From assembly GCA_002083825.1 (NCBI GenBank), contig DAZV01000042.1, forward strand, positions 1 through 40,395: a stretch of 40,395 bases of DNA, given 5' to 3'. Positions 32,270 through 40,363 of the stretch are shown here, one piece after another (position 1 is the first letter of the stretch; every line of letters starts with the position of its first letter). Below the pieces are notes generated by a model. That model was not told the origin of the DNA, did no database searches, and saw nothing but the letters and a program-made list of their open reading frames with translations. The position numbers were made by a program, and so were the translations under genes. This DNA comes from Candidatus Sericytochromatia bacterium S15B-MN24 CBMW_12 (lineage in GTDB: Bacteria > Cyanobacteriota > Sericytochromatia > S15B-MN24 > UBA4093).

Positions 32270-32424
32270 CTAAATAGCGTTGCATTGACTTGGGACACTT
32301 GACATGGAAACACCAGCTAAGGGTTAAATGCCGATCGCCCTTTGAACACGAGAGGGTCGATCTTGACTTCAGCCAAGGGTTACAACCCTCGCTCCCTGTA
32401 CCAAACCTACGCAACGCTATTTAG
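32270..32424. repeat. 14-bp perfect inverted repeat, 127 bp apart, beside copy B
   Basis: CTAAATAGCGTTGC (32270-32283) and GCAACGCTATTTAG (32411-32424) are exact complements. The core AAATAGCG also begins copy B (32212-32219), giving three occurrences within 213 bp. Between the arms AGCTAAGGGTTA (about 32317) and AGCCAAGGGTTA (about 32372) form a near repeat. No ORF of note lies inside. It fills most of the 336-bp gap between the PPIase gene and mazG. It may be a small non-autonomous element remnant, or a regulatory structure. Confidence 0.6.
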
Positions 32425-32479
32425 CGAGCGGGAATCCCGCCCTACTAGCATACCAAGTCGTGGGGCCGGCGCGCATGGA

Positions 32480-32510
32480 CGAGCCCCCCGGAAAAAATCC
32501 GGGGGGCTCG
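32480..32510 (-). terminator. Hairpin after the PPIase gene
   Basis: Perfect 13-bp stem CGAGCCCCCCGGA (32480-32492) with 32498-32510, loop AAAAA on the plus strand (UUUUU in the leftward transcript). It lies about 20 bp past the PPIase stop. There is no U-tract after the stem, but position and stability suggest transcription ends here. Confidence 0.65.
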
Positions 32511-32530
32511 CCTGGCGGTCGGTCCTCGGT

Positions 32531-33649
32531 TTAGTCGTGGCTACCCTTGGGGTGGCCGTGCTCGTCCATCTCGACGGGTGCGCCCTCGCTGGCGGGAGCT
32601 GCGGGCATACCGGGCGCCGCGCCGGCATGCGGGTCAGCGGACTTCTGGTACTCGGGCTTGATGACGATCTGGGCTTCCTTCTTCTGGGCGTCGAGCCAGG
32701 TCTGGAAGGCCTGGTTGCGCTCCTGGGAAAGCATGTCCTCGCGGATCTTCTCCTTGACCTGTTCGAAGGTCTCGGTGCGCGCGGGCCGGAACTCGTTGCG
32801 CTTGATGATATGGTAGCCGAACTGGGTCTTGAAGGGCTCCGAGACGTCTCCGTCCTTCATGGCGAAGGCGGTCGTTTCGAACTCGGGCACCATCCGGCCC
32901 TTGCCGAAGAAGCCGAGATCGCCGCCCTGGGCGCCGGAACCGGGGTCTTCCGAGTTCTTCTTGGCGAGCTCGGCGAAGTCGGCGCCGCCGCGGATCTGCG
33001 TGAGCAGGCCCTGGATCTTGGCGAGTGCCTTGGCTTCGTCGGCCTTGGGATCCTTGGCGGTCGCGTCGGTCTTGATCAGGATGTGAGCCGCCTTGACCTC
33101 CTCGTCATGCTTGAACTGGGCTTGGTTCTCGTCGTAGTAGGCCTGCAGCCGATCCTCGGGGACCGAAAGCTCCTTGGTGACTTCCTTCATGAGGGTCTCG
33201 ATGGTCAAGCCCGTGATCACCTGCTTGCGCAGATCCGCCTCGGTGGTCCCGAACTCGCCGAGAGCCTTCTTGAAGGCCGCGTCGTCAGGGAACTGCTTCT
33301 TGATCTCGGCGATCTTGGCGTCCAGCGCTTCGGGCGTGGGCTTGATGTCCTTTTTCGAGGCTTCGGCAAGGAGGAAAGCCTGCTCTACGAGCCGCTCGAC
33401 CACGCCCGCCCTCATCTCGGCCAGCATCGGCTTGCCTTCGGGGGAGTTGAAGTCCACGCCGAAACGTGCCTGGTACTGCTTCTTGGCCTGTTCGAACTCG
33501 GTGTTGAATTCCTGGACCGAGATCTTCTGGCCGTTGACCGTCGCCACGTAGGCGTTCTGCTGGCTCACGAAGTACGTGCCCCCAGCAGCTCCCCCTCCCA
33601 CCAGAATGGCAGCCGCCAAGCCCAGCAGGACCTTCTTCGCGTTCTTCAA
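32531..33649 (-). CDS. SurA/PrsA-like peptidyl-prolyl isomerase
   Basis: A 372-aa extracytoplasmic foldase. A single N-terminal hydrophobic segment (VLLGLAAAILVGGGAAGGTY) acts as an anchor or signal. A SurA-N-like chaperone region (about 35-190; VNGQKISVQEFNTEFEQAKK, LVEQAFLLAEASKKDI) is followed by a parvulin PpiC domain (about 200-300; VKAAHILIKT, then SGAQGGDLGFFGKGRMVPEF and FGYHIIKRNE), with the conserved HILI, GGDLG and GYHI motifs. The C-terminus is a His/Pro/Gly-rich tail (DPHAGAAPGM ... GHPKGSHD). The start is TTG 33649 with GAGGAG about nine bases upstream. It folds exported proteins; downstream of mfd, separated by 105 bp. Confidence 0.9.
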   Translation of the reverse strand: MKNAKKVLLGLAAAILVGGGAAGGTYFVSQQNAYVATVNGQKISVQEFNTEFEQAKKQYQARFGVDFNSPEGKPMLAEMRAGVVERLVEQAFLLAEASKKDIKPTPEALDAKIAEIKKQFPDDAAFKKALGEFGTTEADLRKQVITGLTIETLMKEVTKELSVPEDRLQAYYDENQAQFKHDEEVKAAHILIKTDATAKDPKADEAKALAKIQGLLTQIRGGADFAELAKKNSEDPGSGAQGGDLGFFGKGRMVPEFETTAFAMKDGDVSEPFKTQFGYHIIKRNEFRPARTETFEQVKEKIREDMLSQERNQAFQTWLDAQKKEAQIVIKPEYQKSADPHAGAAPGMPAAPASEGAPVEMDEHGHPKGSHD

Positions 33650-33754
33650 GACTCTCTCTCCTCTATTGCAACCGACGACGGGCCGGTTCGCGTCATTGTA
33701 CGCATGGTTGAGCGCTGATTTTTGTCCAGCTCGGCTGGATCATTTTGACGGCCT

Positions 33755-36700
33755 TCAACTGGCCTCGGCCAGAGCCTTGGCCCCGAGGGCATCCAGCAGC
33801 TTGTCGACGGCTAAGAGCATGTCCTGGCCGTCACGTCCCAAGGTCAGCTCCCCTTCCGCCCAGCTCCAGCGGGAGAGTCCCGGAACCCTCAGGCTAAGAT
33901 CGGCCCAGCGAGAGCGTGGCAGGCTAACGGCCACCCGTATGAGCTTGGTATCCGAGCGCACCGTGGTCGCGCCCACCTCGGTGGCCTTCAGTTTCAGGGA
34001 AACCACCCGCAGGAGGTTCTTCACCGTCGGCGGAGGAGGCCCGAAGCGATCGCGCCAGTCCGCGCCCAGCATGTCCAGCTCCTTCAGGCTTGCAACGACC
34101 GCCAGTCGCTTGTACTCGTCCATCTTGCGCTCGGGCGCCTCGAACCAGTCGTCGGGAAGGAAGGCCGCCACGTTGAGGTCGATCAACGCCTCCTCGCGAG
34201 TCGCCATGACCTCCTCGCCCTGGGCCTCCTGAACCGCCTCTTCGAGCAATTGCATGAAGGTCTCGTAGCCCACTGCCAGCATGTTTCCGCTCTGTTCCGG
34301 ACCCAGGATGTTGCCGACCCCGCGAATCTCCATGTCGCGAAGGGCAATCTGGTAGCCGGAACCGAGGGCCGTGAACTGCTGAAGGGCCTGGAGCCGATCG
34401 CGGGCCTCGTCCGAAAGCTGCTTGCCCGCCTGGTAGAAGCAGTGGCAGTAGGCCTTCACGTCCGAACGGCCGACTCGTCCGCGGATCTGGTAGAGCTGGG
34501 CGAGTCCCAGCCGGTCGGCGTCGTCCACGACGATGGTGTTCGCGTTGGGGATGTCGAGTCCCGACTCGATGATGGTGGTGGCCACCAGCACGTCGTACTC
34601 CCGATCGAGGAAACTCAGCATGACGTCTTCGAGTTCGTTCTCGTTCATCTGGCCGTGGCCCACGATGACCTTGGCCTGCGGGACCAGTTCCTTGATCTCG
34701 GCCGCCACCCGGTGAATCGAGTCGACCCGGTTATGCAGGACGAAGACCTGGCCGCCGCGCTCGAGTTCATGAAGGACGGCCGTGCGCATGATTTCGGGGT
34801 CGAAGGGACTGACGGTGGTCTTCACCGGCTGGCGATCGCGCGGTGGCGTGGTGATCAGGCTCATGTCGCGCGCCCCCGAAAGCGCCAGGTAAAGCGTGCG
34901 CGGGATGGGCGTGGCGCTCATGGTCAGCACGTCGATGCTGGTCTTGAGCTGCTTGAGGCGCTCCTTGTGAGCCACCCCGAAACGGTGCTCCTCGTCGATC
35001 ACGACCAGCCCGAGATCCTTGAAGTCGACGTCCTTCTGAAGCAGACGATGGGTGCCGACCACGATGTCGACCGTCCCGGTCCCCAGCGCGCGAAGGGTTT
35101 CCTTCTGCTCCTTGGCGGTCCGGAAGCGACTCATGAGCCCGATCCTCACCGGATAGGGCGCGAAGCGCTCACGCAGCACCTGGTAATGCTGCTGGGCCAG
35201 CAGCGTGGTGGGAGCGAGCAAGGCGACTTGCTTTCCGCTCATGACGGCCTTGAAGATGCCGCGCAGGGCGACTTCGGTCTTGCCGAAACCCACGTCGCCG
35301 CAGATCAGCCGGTCCATGGGGCGGGGAGCCTCCATGTCGCGCTTGACCTCGGAGATGGCCCGAAGCTGGTCGGGGGTCTCGTCGTAGGGGAAGCCTTCCT
35401 CCATCTCGGACTGCCAGACCGTGTCGGAGGGATGCGCGTAGCCGGGTTGCGCCGCCCGCTGGGCGTAGAGCTTCAGCAGATCGAAGGCGAGTTCCTGGAC
35501 GGCCTTCTTGACCCGGCTCTTGACGTTGGTCCATTCGGCTCCCCCCATCTTGTTGATCCGAGGCGCGCCGTCGGCTCCGCCGCGGTAACGGTGAAGGAGG
35601 CCGATCTGGTCGACCGGCACGTAGAGCTTGTCGTCCCCCCGGTAGGAGATGAGAAGGTACTCGCGGGCGAGGCCGTTGACCTCGAGCCGACGCATGCCCT
35701 GGTACTGCCCGATGCCGTGCTTGGCATGCACCACGTGGTCCCCGGTGACCAGTTCCCCGATGGTGGCTATCTGGGCCCCCGCGTGGGTCGGGCGCTTTTC
35801 CTTGCGGCCGGGACGTTTCTGCCAGCCGAAGAGCTCGTGGTCCGTCAGCAAGGTGATGCCGAGGTCCGGCATGGAGAAGCCGCCGCTCAGGCTCTCGCGA
35901 ACGATCCAGGTTCCCCCGTAAGGGGCGCCGGGCTCGGGCAAGCGCCCGCCATAGGTGGCATGCGCCCCCCTCTCATCCAGAACGGCGAAGACCCGCTGAG
36001 GCTGAACGCTCGCAATGACCAGCGTTTCGCCGTTTTTGGCGGCGTCCTTCACCGAATCCGCCAACCGATCGAACTGGTTCCCGAAGGATAGCGGAGCGTG
36101 AGTATCCATCACGATCGACCCATCGTTGGGACTCAAATCCAGCTGGGCGTGCGCTTTCAGCGATGTTTGGAGTTCGTCCCAGGTGAGGTGGAGCAGTTGC
36201 GGCAGCTTCGGCATGTCGTTGGCGTTGAGCCGCTTGGAGTAGGTGTCCATGAGCAGCTTGACCCAGGACTCGTACTCGCTGGCGAGCGCCTGGCGATGGG
36301 CCCAGATGACGGGGTGGCTCTTGGGAACGTAGTCGAGGAGGGTGCCGAGCTTGCCGAAGAAGGGGGCGTATAGCTCGCAGCCCTCGAAGTACTGAAAGGA
36401 GCCGAGTTGCTCGAGGGCGGCCTCGACGATCCGGGAGAGCTTGGCGGCGTCTTCTTTGCGTCCCCCGCCGAGGAGCATGTTGACCTTCTCGCGGGTGGCG
36501 GCTTTGATCCGGCCGGCGGCTTCTTCCCAGCCCTCGGCGGGGAGGATGAGTTCGCGGGTGGGCCAGAGGCGAAGTTCGGCGAGTTTTGATTCGGAACGCT
36601 GGGTTCCGGGATCGAAGACGCGGATGGCTTCGATTTCGTCGCCGAACCATTCGATGCGGGCGGGCATGTCGCTCTGGGGGGGATAGACGTCGAGGATGCC

Positions 36701-37240
36701 GCCGCGGCGGGAGAATTCGGCTTTGTCCTCGACGGCGGGCGAGGGGCGATAGCCGAGCTTGACGAGCTGCTGGGTGAGTTCGGCGGGGGAGAAGGTGTCG
36801 CCGACCTTGAGGGTGATGGCGGCGTCTTTCCAGGCCTCGGGGGTGGGGAGGCGCATGGCGATCGCCTTGGGGGTGGTGATGACGCGCTTGGCTTCGCCGG
36901 CGGACAGGGCGGCCAGTGTTCGCTGGCGCGCATGCAGGAGTTCCTCCTCGGGAGAGACGCCCTGGTAGGGCGGGACCTCGACCGGGAGGAAGGTGACGGC
37001 TTCGACGCCGAAGGCGGCGAGATCGGATTGCCAGCGGCGGGCGGTTTCGGCGTTGGGAGCCACGAGCAGCCATCCGTCCGACGGCAATCCGCCGGCGACG
37101 AAGAGCGCGGCCATCGGCGTGAGGCCGCCGACCGACAAGGTCTTGCCTGGGACGAGGCCGTCGGTTAGACGGGCCATGTCGGGATGGGCGAGGAGGTGGT
37201 TGAAGAGATCGGAGAGTGAACTCAAAGGGCGCAAGTCCAA
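33755..37240 (-). CDS. mfd: Transcription-repair coupling factor
   Basis: A 1161-aa SF2 translocase that removes RNA polymerase stalled at DNA lesions and recruits UvrA. The N-terminal UvrB-homology region (FLPVEVPPYQGVSPEEELLH) is followed by the RNA-polymerase-interacting domain (VTGDHVVHAKHGIGQYQGMR, YKDEYL-like stretch here YLLISYRGDDKLYVPVDQIG). The motor has Walker A GDVGFGKTEVALRG, DEEHRFGVAHKERL, TATPIPRTL-type sequence MSATPIPRTLYLALSG, and motif VI QIRGRVGRSDVKAYCHCFY. The C-terminal TRCF domain (GNILGPEQSGNMLAVGYE) completes it. The start TTG 37240 has no good ribosome site; the true start could lie a few codons in, or upstream pairing differs. Length and domain order are normal. 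Confidence 0.95.
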   Translation of the reverse strand: MDLRPLSSLSDLFNHLLAHPDMARLTDGLVPGKTLSVGGLTPMAALFVAGGLPSDGWLLVAPNAETARRWQSDLAAFGVEAVTFLPVEVPPYQGVSPEEELLHARQRTLAALSAGEAKRVITTPKAIAMRLPTPEAWKDAAITLKVGDTFSPAELTQQLVKLGYRPSPAVEDKAEFSRRGGILDVYPPQSDMPARIEWFGDEIEAIRVFDPGTQRSESKLAELRLWPTRELILPAEGWEEAAGRIKAATREKVNMLLGGGRKEDAAKLSRIVEAALEQLGSFQYFEGCELYAPFFGKLGTLLDYVPKSHPVIWAHRQALASEYESWVKLLMDTYSKRLNANDMPKLPQLLHLTWDELQTSLKAHAQLDLSPNDGSIVMDTHAPLSFGNQFDRLADSVKDAAKNGETLVIASVQPQRVFAVLDERGAHATYGGRLPEPGAPYGGTWIVRESLSGGFSMPDLGITLLTDHELFGWQKRPGRKEKRPTHAGAQIATIGELVTGDHVVHAKHGIGQYQGMRRLEVNGLAREYLLISYRGDDKLYVPVDQIGLLHRYRGGADGAPRINKMGGAEWTNVKSRVKKAVQELAFDLLKLYAQRAAQPGYAHPSDTVWQSEMEEGFPYDETPDQLRAISEVKRDMEAPRPMDRLICGDVGFGKTEVALRGIFKAVMSGKQVALLAPTTLLAQQHYQVLRERFAPYPVRIGLMSRFRTAKEQKETLRALGTGTVDIVVGTHRLLQKDVDFKDLGLVVIDEEHRFGVAHKERLKQLKTSIDVLTMSATPIPRTLYLALSGARDMSLITTPPRDRQPVKTTVSPFDPEIMRTAVLHELERGGQVFVLHNRVDSIHRVAAEIKELVPQAKVIVGHGQMNENELEDVMLSFLDREYDVLVATTIIESGLDIPNANTIVVDDADRLGLAQLYQIRGRVGRSDVKAYCHCFYQAGKQLSDEARDRLQALQQFTALGSGYQIALRDMEIRGVGNILGPEQSGNMLAVGYETFMQLLEEAVQEAQGEEVMATREEALIDLNVAAFLPDDWFEAPERKMDEYKRLAVVASLKELDMLGADWRDRFGPPPPTVKNLLRVVSLKLKATEVGATTVRSDTKLIRVAVSLPRSRWADLSLRVPGLSRWSWAEGELTLGRDGQDMLLAVDKLLDALGAKALAEAS

Positions 37241-37266
37241 TAGCTATGAAAGGGAACGCGTGCAAA

Positions 37267-37296
37267 GCCCCAGTTTACCACAAGGCAAACTGGGGC
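37267..37296 (-). terminator. Hairpin between the Q-x-N lipoprotein gene and mfd
   Basis: GCCCCAGTTT (37267-37276) and AAACTGGGGC (37287-37296), perfect 10-bp stem, 10-nt loop, followed leftward by a short T-run (CTTTG). It most likely terminates the leftward lipoprotein transcript before mfd. Confidence 0.65.
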
Positions 37297-37366
37297 GAAA
37301 TGCGCGTCACCGGGCGAGAATTCCAGGGGTGTTGCGATGCCGAGGGCGTTCGTCCCTGCGAGGTGC

Positions 37367-38224
37367 CTAGCGTTCGCTGAAGCGATCTTGGCTTTTGGAG
37401 GACTCTTGGAGCTTGCGTGTTTGATCCTGAATCTCGCGGAAGCGTTCCTTCTTGTTGGGTCGGTGAAGGTCCTTGTAGTCATCCGCGTCGATGATGAAGA
37501 TCGAGTTGAGTTGCTTGAAGCGGACGTTGTCGGAGTTGGTGACCGTGGCTTCGATGAGGTTGATTTGCTCGGAGAGACCGGCATCGGGAAAGACGAGGTA
37601 ACCGGTACTGCCATGGCCCGAGCTGTCGACCAAACTGACGGTGTTCACCTGATCCACGCGGATGTTCGAGGCGTTGTTCACGGTGACGTTGCTCAGTAGG
37701 TTGATCTGCTCGACGGCGCTGCCGAAGATCAGGAAGACGTCGGAGATCTCCGCGTTGCCGCCTTCGGGGTGCTCGTCGTCGTCGTGGAGGATGTTGACCT
37801 TGTTGACCTGGCTGAACTGGACGTTGGACGAGTCGGTGACGGAGATGTTGAGCATGGCGTTCAACTGGGCGACGTTGGTGCCGATCCCCAGATAGCCGTC
37901 TCCCTTCATCCCGTCTTTACCGTAGTAGGTGACCTTGTTGATCTGATCGACCGTGAATCCGAGCGTGCCGTTGGCATCCGGGGCTGCCTTGGCCGGCCGG
38001 GGCGCCGGGCTATCCGGTAGCGCCTTGGTCTGGGATGCCTTTGATGTCTTGGACGTCTTGGATGTGGATACCTGGTTGTCCGGCGAAGGGGCGGCTTGTT
38101 GGGGGGCTGGCGCGCTCCTGCGGCGGGCCTGGATCTCCGACTCTTCCATGGTGGGAAGCAAGGAGCAGCCGGTTGAAGCCAGCAAGGCGACGACAAGGGC
38201 GCTCCGAATCGTGGGATGACGCAT
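37367..38224 (-). CDS. Lipoprotein with repeated Q-x-N beta units
   Basis: A 285-aa lipoprotein (lipobox ALLASTGC, Cys20), a Ser/Pro/Lys linker (about 35-85), then repeat units at about 88-133, 134-186, 187-232 and a partial one at 233-250. A charged helical tail (KKERFREIQDQTRKLQESSK) ends it. Each unit has strands bearing Q-[VIL]-N: DQIN 93, AQLN 119, SQVN 138, EQIN 172, DQVN 191, EQIN 219, KQLN 237, with alternating short (18-19) and long (26-34) spacings. Units read N[VI]xFxQ[VI]NxV then a G-rich turn, then QINL and V-T-x-S. The pattern suggests a beta-solenoid. It recalls curlin repeats in its Q/N spacing but lacks their G-x-x-N core. ATG 38224 has GGGAGGT upstream; no known family recognised. 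Confidence 0.75.
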   Translation of the reverse strand: MRHPTIRSALVVALLASTGCSLLPTMEESEIQARRRSAPAPQQAAPSPDNQVSTSKTSKTSKASQTKALPDSPAPRPAKAAPDANGTLGFTVDQINKVTYYGKDGMKGDGYLGIGTNVAQLNAMLNISVTDSSNVQFSQVNKVNILHDDDEHPEGGNAEISDVFLIFGSAVEQINLLSNVTVNNASNIRVDQVNTVSLVDSSGHGSTGYLVFPDAGLSEQINLIEATVTNSDNVRFKQLNSIFIIDADDYKDLHRPNKKERFREIQDQTRKLQESSKSQDRFSER

Positions 38225-38367
38225 GGTAATGGATACCTCCCTCTCTCTGAGATCGGGCACCCTTGCGGTGACCGATCGACCATGCCTTCATCATAGGAAA
38301 GAAGCGTTAGTTTGAGGACGTTAGATAGGTAGAAGGTCATTGTCGCGACAGGGACGGGAGAAAGCGA

Positions 38368-38393
38368 GATGGAGGCGCTGTCGCGCCTCCATC
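38368..38393 (-). terminator. Terminator-like hairpin after the second lipoprotein gene
   Basis: GATGGAGGCG (38368-38377) with 38384-38393, 10-bp stem, 6-nt loop, 15 bp past the stop of the leftward gene, followed leftward by CTCGCTTTCTC. The palindrome TGTCGCGACA (38341-38350), in the promoter region of the next lipoprotein gene, lies nearby. Confidence 0.65.
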
Positions 38394-38408
38394 GGGTGAT
38401 CCCTTGGC

Positions 38409-38942
38409 TTAGCGGTAGCTGCGCTTTTTGTCGAACTTTTTGTCGTCCTTTTTGTCGAACTTTTTGTCGTCCTTCTTGAAGGAGTCTTTCTTTCCGATGT
38501 TGTTCGACTGGCTGATGTAGATGTCTTCGATGTCACCGACGATGGTGGCGGCCTGCGTCTGCTCCGCTGCCTGCGCCGCTGTCTGCGTGGCCTGATTTCC
38601 ACCGGAAGCCGCCGCGGCGGCCTGGGCGACGTCGCCTACGGCGCCGATGGGAGTGTTGGTATTCGAGGCGGTGTTGAGGCTGAGGTCGGTTTGAACGATG
38701 GACTGATCGACGTCCTGATCCTGGACCGCCACCTGGGTCTGATCGATCTGGTGGCCGATATTCAGGCTGCCGATGACGTTCGATTGGTTAACGTCGGGGT
38801 TCTTCTTGGGATAGAACTTCTTGCTGTAGTTGCTCTTTGAATAGTCGTAGCCCGAGGCGCTCATGGTCGGGGTCTGGGCGCAACCGGTGCCGAGCAAAAG
38901 CGCGCCCAGCACGAGGGTTCCGCAAATCTTGAATGATTTCAT
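38409..38942 (-). CDS. Lipoprotein with Q-rich region and KKDD/KKFD tail
   Basis: A 177-aa lipoprotein (lipobox LLLGTGC, Cys21). The mature part has a Tyr/Ser/Lys stretch (YDYSKSNYSKKFYPKKN), then a region of V/I/Q/N/D alternation (VNQSNVIGSLNIGHQIDQTQ, QDQDVDQSIVQ) and a Gln/Ala-rich helix (ATQTAAQAAEQTQAATIVGD). A strand YISQSNNIG leads to a repetitive cationic/anionic tail (KKDDKKFD twice). It shares the Q-N flavour of the neighbouring lipoprotein at 37367-38224, so the two may work together at the cell surface. ATG 38942 has GGAGGAAA upstream; the frame to 38993 is rejected. A hairpin follows the stop, so the two genes have separate transcripts. No family recognised. Confidence 0.7.
   Translation of the reverse strand: MKSFKICGTLVLGALLLGTGCAQTPTMSASGYDYSKSNYSKKFYPKKNPDVNQSNVIGSLNIGHQIDQTQVAVQDQDVDQSIVQTDLSLNTASNTNTPIGAVGDVAQAAAAASGGNQATQTAAQAAEQTQAATIVGDIEDIYISQSNNIGKKDSFKKDDKKFDKKDDKKFDKKRSYR
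38424..38471 (-). repeat. Two perfect 24-bp tandem repeats in the lipoprotein tail
   Basis: Units 38424-38447 and 38448-38471 are identical and encode KKDDKKFD in frame on the minus strand. The unit contains CTTTTTGTC twice, with T-runs prone to slippage. Confidence 0.85.
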
Positions 38943-39142
38943 AGGACTGGTTTCCTCCCAATCTGGCGTGATGTCGGTGCGCCCCACGGCCACCGCTCAA
39001 GCACAGTTTCACGATAGGCGAGGAGGGGTTGATGTGAAAACGGCAAATCGACTCAGGGACCTTGGTGATCCCTTAACTTGCTTGATTGGCGGAGGAGTTC
39101 CTGCGTGAAGGAGGGACGGGGATTCGGCCGTGAGGACGAGGC

Positions 39143-40363
39143 TCAGTCCTGGGGATTCTGGGCGCCCAGGACGCTCAGGGCCTTGGAGATGCGCTCGCGC
39201 AGGAGGGGTTCGCGCTCGGCCTGTCGGAAGGCGGTTCCGAATTCGCGGATGGCTCCGGAGGCGTCACCGAGGCGCTGGTAGAGGTTGCCGATGCGGAAGT
39301 GGAGGTCGGCGTCCTCGTAGCCGAGCACGGCTGCGCGCTCGTACTGGGTGAGGGACTCGGAGAGGGAGCCGCGCTCGTGGAGGAGGGTGCCGAGCTGGAT
39401 GAGGGCGGCGCGGTGGCGGGGGTTGAGGGCAAGGGCCTTGCGGTAGGCGGCGAGTGCCTGGTCCGAGTCGCGATGGATCTGGTGAAGCATCCCGAGGCGG
39501 TAGGGGAGTTCGGCGTTGGCGGGTTCGAGAGGGACGGCGCGGCGGTAGTAGGCGATGGCGTCGTCGTAGCGTTCGTCCTTGACGAAGCGTTCGGCGAGGA
39601 GCGTGAGGGGAGCGGGGTTGGCGGGGTCGAGGCGTGCGGCTTCCTTGAGGTGGATTTCGGCGGCGGGGAGGTTGCCGCGTTTGAGCAGGAGGCTACCCAG
39701 GAGTAGGTAGGCGTGGACGTTTTTTTCGACGCGGAGGAGGGCTTCGTAGGTGGTTTGCGCTTCGGCGAGCTTGCCGTCTTCCTCATGGAGTCGTCCGAGC
39801 CGCTTGAGGGCGGCGGGGGAGGAAAGGGGTTCGAGGAGGGCGATGGCGGCGGCGTGGTCGCCGCGGTCTTCGAGGTCCATGGCGTGCTGGAGGGGGTCGC
39901 GGGTGGATTGCCAGAGCCACCAGGCGAAGCTGCCGCCGGCGAGGATGAGGGAGGCGAGGAGGAGGAGGGCGAGGACCCTGGGATTGAGGTTGGGGAGGGT
40001 TTTGAGGGGTTTTTTTCCGGGGAGCGGGTTCTTGCCGATGGGTTTCTTGCAGCGGCCGCAGCGGGCGACGAGGAGTCCGGTTTCGGATCGGACGCGGTTG
40101 TAGGTGCCGCATTGAGGGCAGATGGCGACGATGAGCGAGGGGGAGTTGGCGGCGTTGGGGTTGCGTTGGCGGTCGTAGGCGTCGCGCAAGGCGGGGTCGG
40201 ACAGGACGCGGTAGGCTTCGGTGAGCAGCTGGGTTTGCTCGGAGTTCCCCCCCTTGTCGGGGTGGGTGCCGGCCAGGAGCAGGGTCCGGTAGGCCTTCTT
40301 GATGATGAGGGAGCTGGCCTTGGGATGGACCTGCAGGACCTCGTAGTAATCGGGCTCGGACAT
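39143..40363 (-). CDS. DnaJ-domain, zinc-ribbon, single-TM, TPR protein
   Basis: A 406-aa membrane protein. A J-domain occupies residues 1-65 (DYYEVLQVHPKASSLIIKKA, the HPD at 34-36, then LLTEAYRVLSDPALRDAYD). A zinc-ribbon-like C82-x2-C85 ... C102-x2-C105 (CPQC, CGRC) and a transmembrane helix (about 127-150; LALLLLASLILAGGSFAWWLW) follow. The remaining 240 residues are TPR repeats (e.g. HAYLLLGSLLLKRGNLPAAE, AIAYYRRAVPLEPANAELPY, LHFRIGNLYQRLGDASGAIR). The J-domain should recruit DnaK on the cytosolic face while the TPRs lie on the other side. ATG 40363 has AAGGATCC upstream. Partner and role unknown. The 200 bp before the next gene (38943-39142) show no clear feature. Confidence 0.85.
   Translation of the reverse strand: MSEPDYYEVLQVHPKASSLIIKKAYRTLLLAGTHPDKGGNSEQTQLLTEAYRVLSDPALRDAYDRQRNPNAANSPSLIVAICPQCGTYNRVRSETGLLVARCGRCKKPIGKNPLPGKKPLKTLPNLNPRVLALLLLASLILAGGSFAWWLWQSTRDPLQHAMDLEDRGDHAAAIALLEPLSSPAALKRLGRLHEEDGKLAEAQTTYEALLRVEKNVHAYLLLGSLLLKRGNLPAAEIHLKEAARLDPANPAPLTLLAERFVKDERYDDAIAYYRRAVPLEPANAELPYRLGMLHQIHRDSDQALAAYRKALALNPRHRAALIQLGTLLHERGSLSESLTQYERAAVLGYEDADLHFRIGNLYQRLGDASGAIREFGTAFRQAEREPLLRERISKALSVLGAQNPQD

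Noticed and set aside
32342..36091. Rightward frames (458 and 613 codons) opposite the PPIase and mfd
   Set aside because: Both are antisense to conserved genes, show low-complexity L/G/D composition and lack their own ribosome sites.
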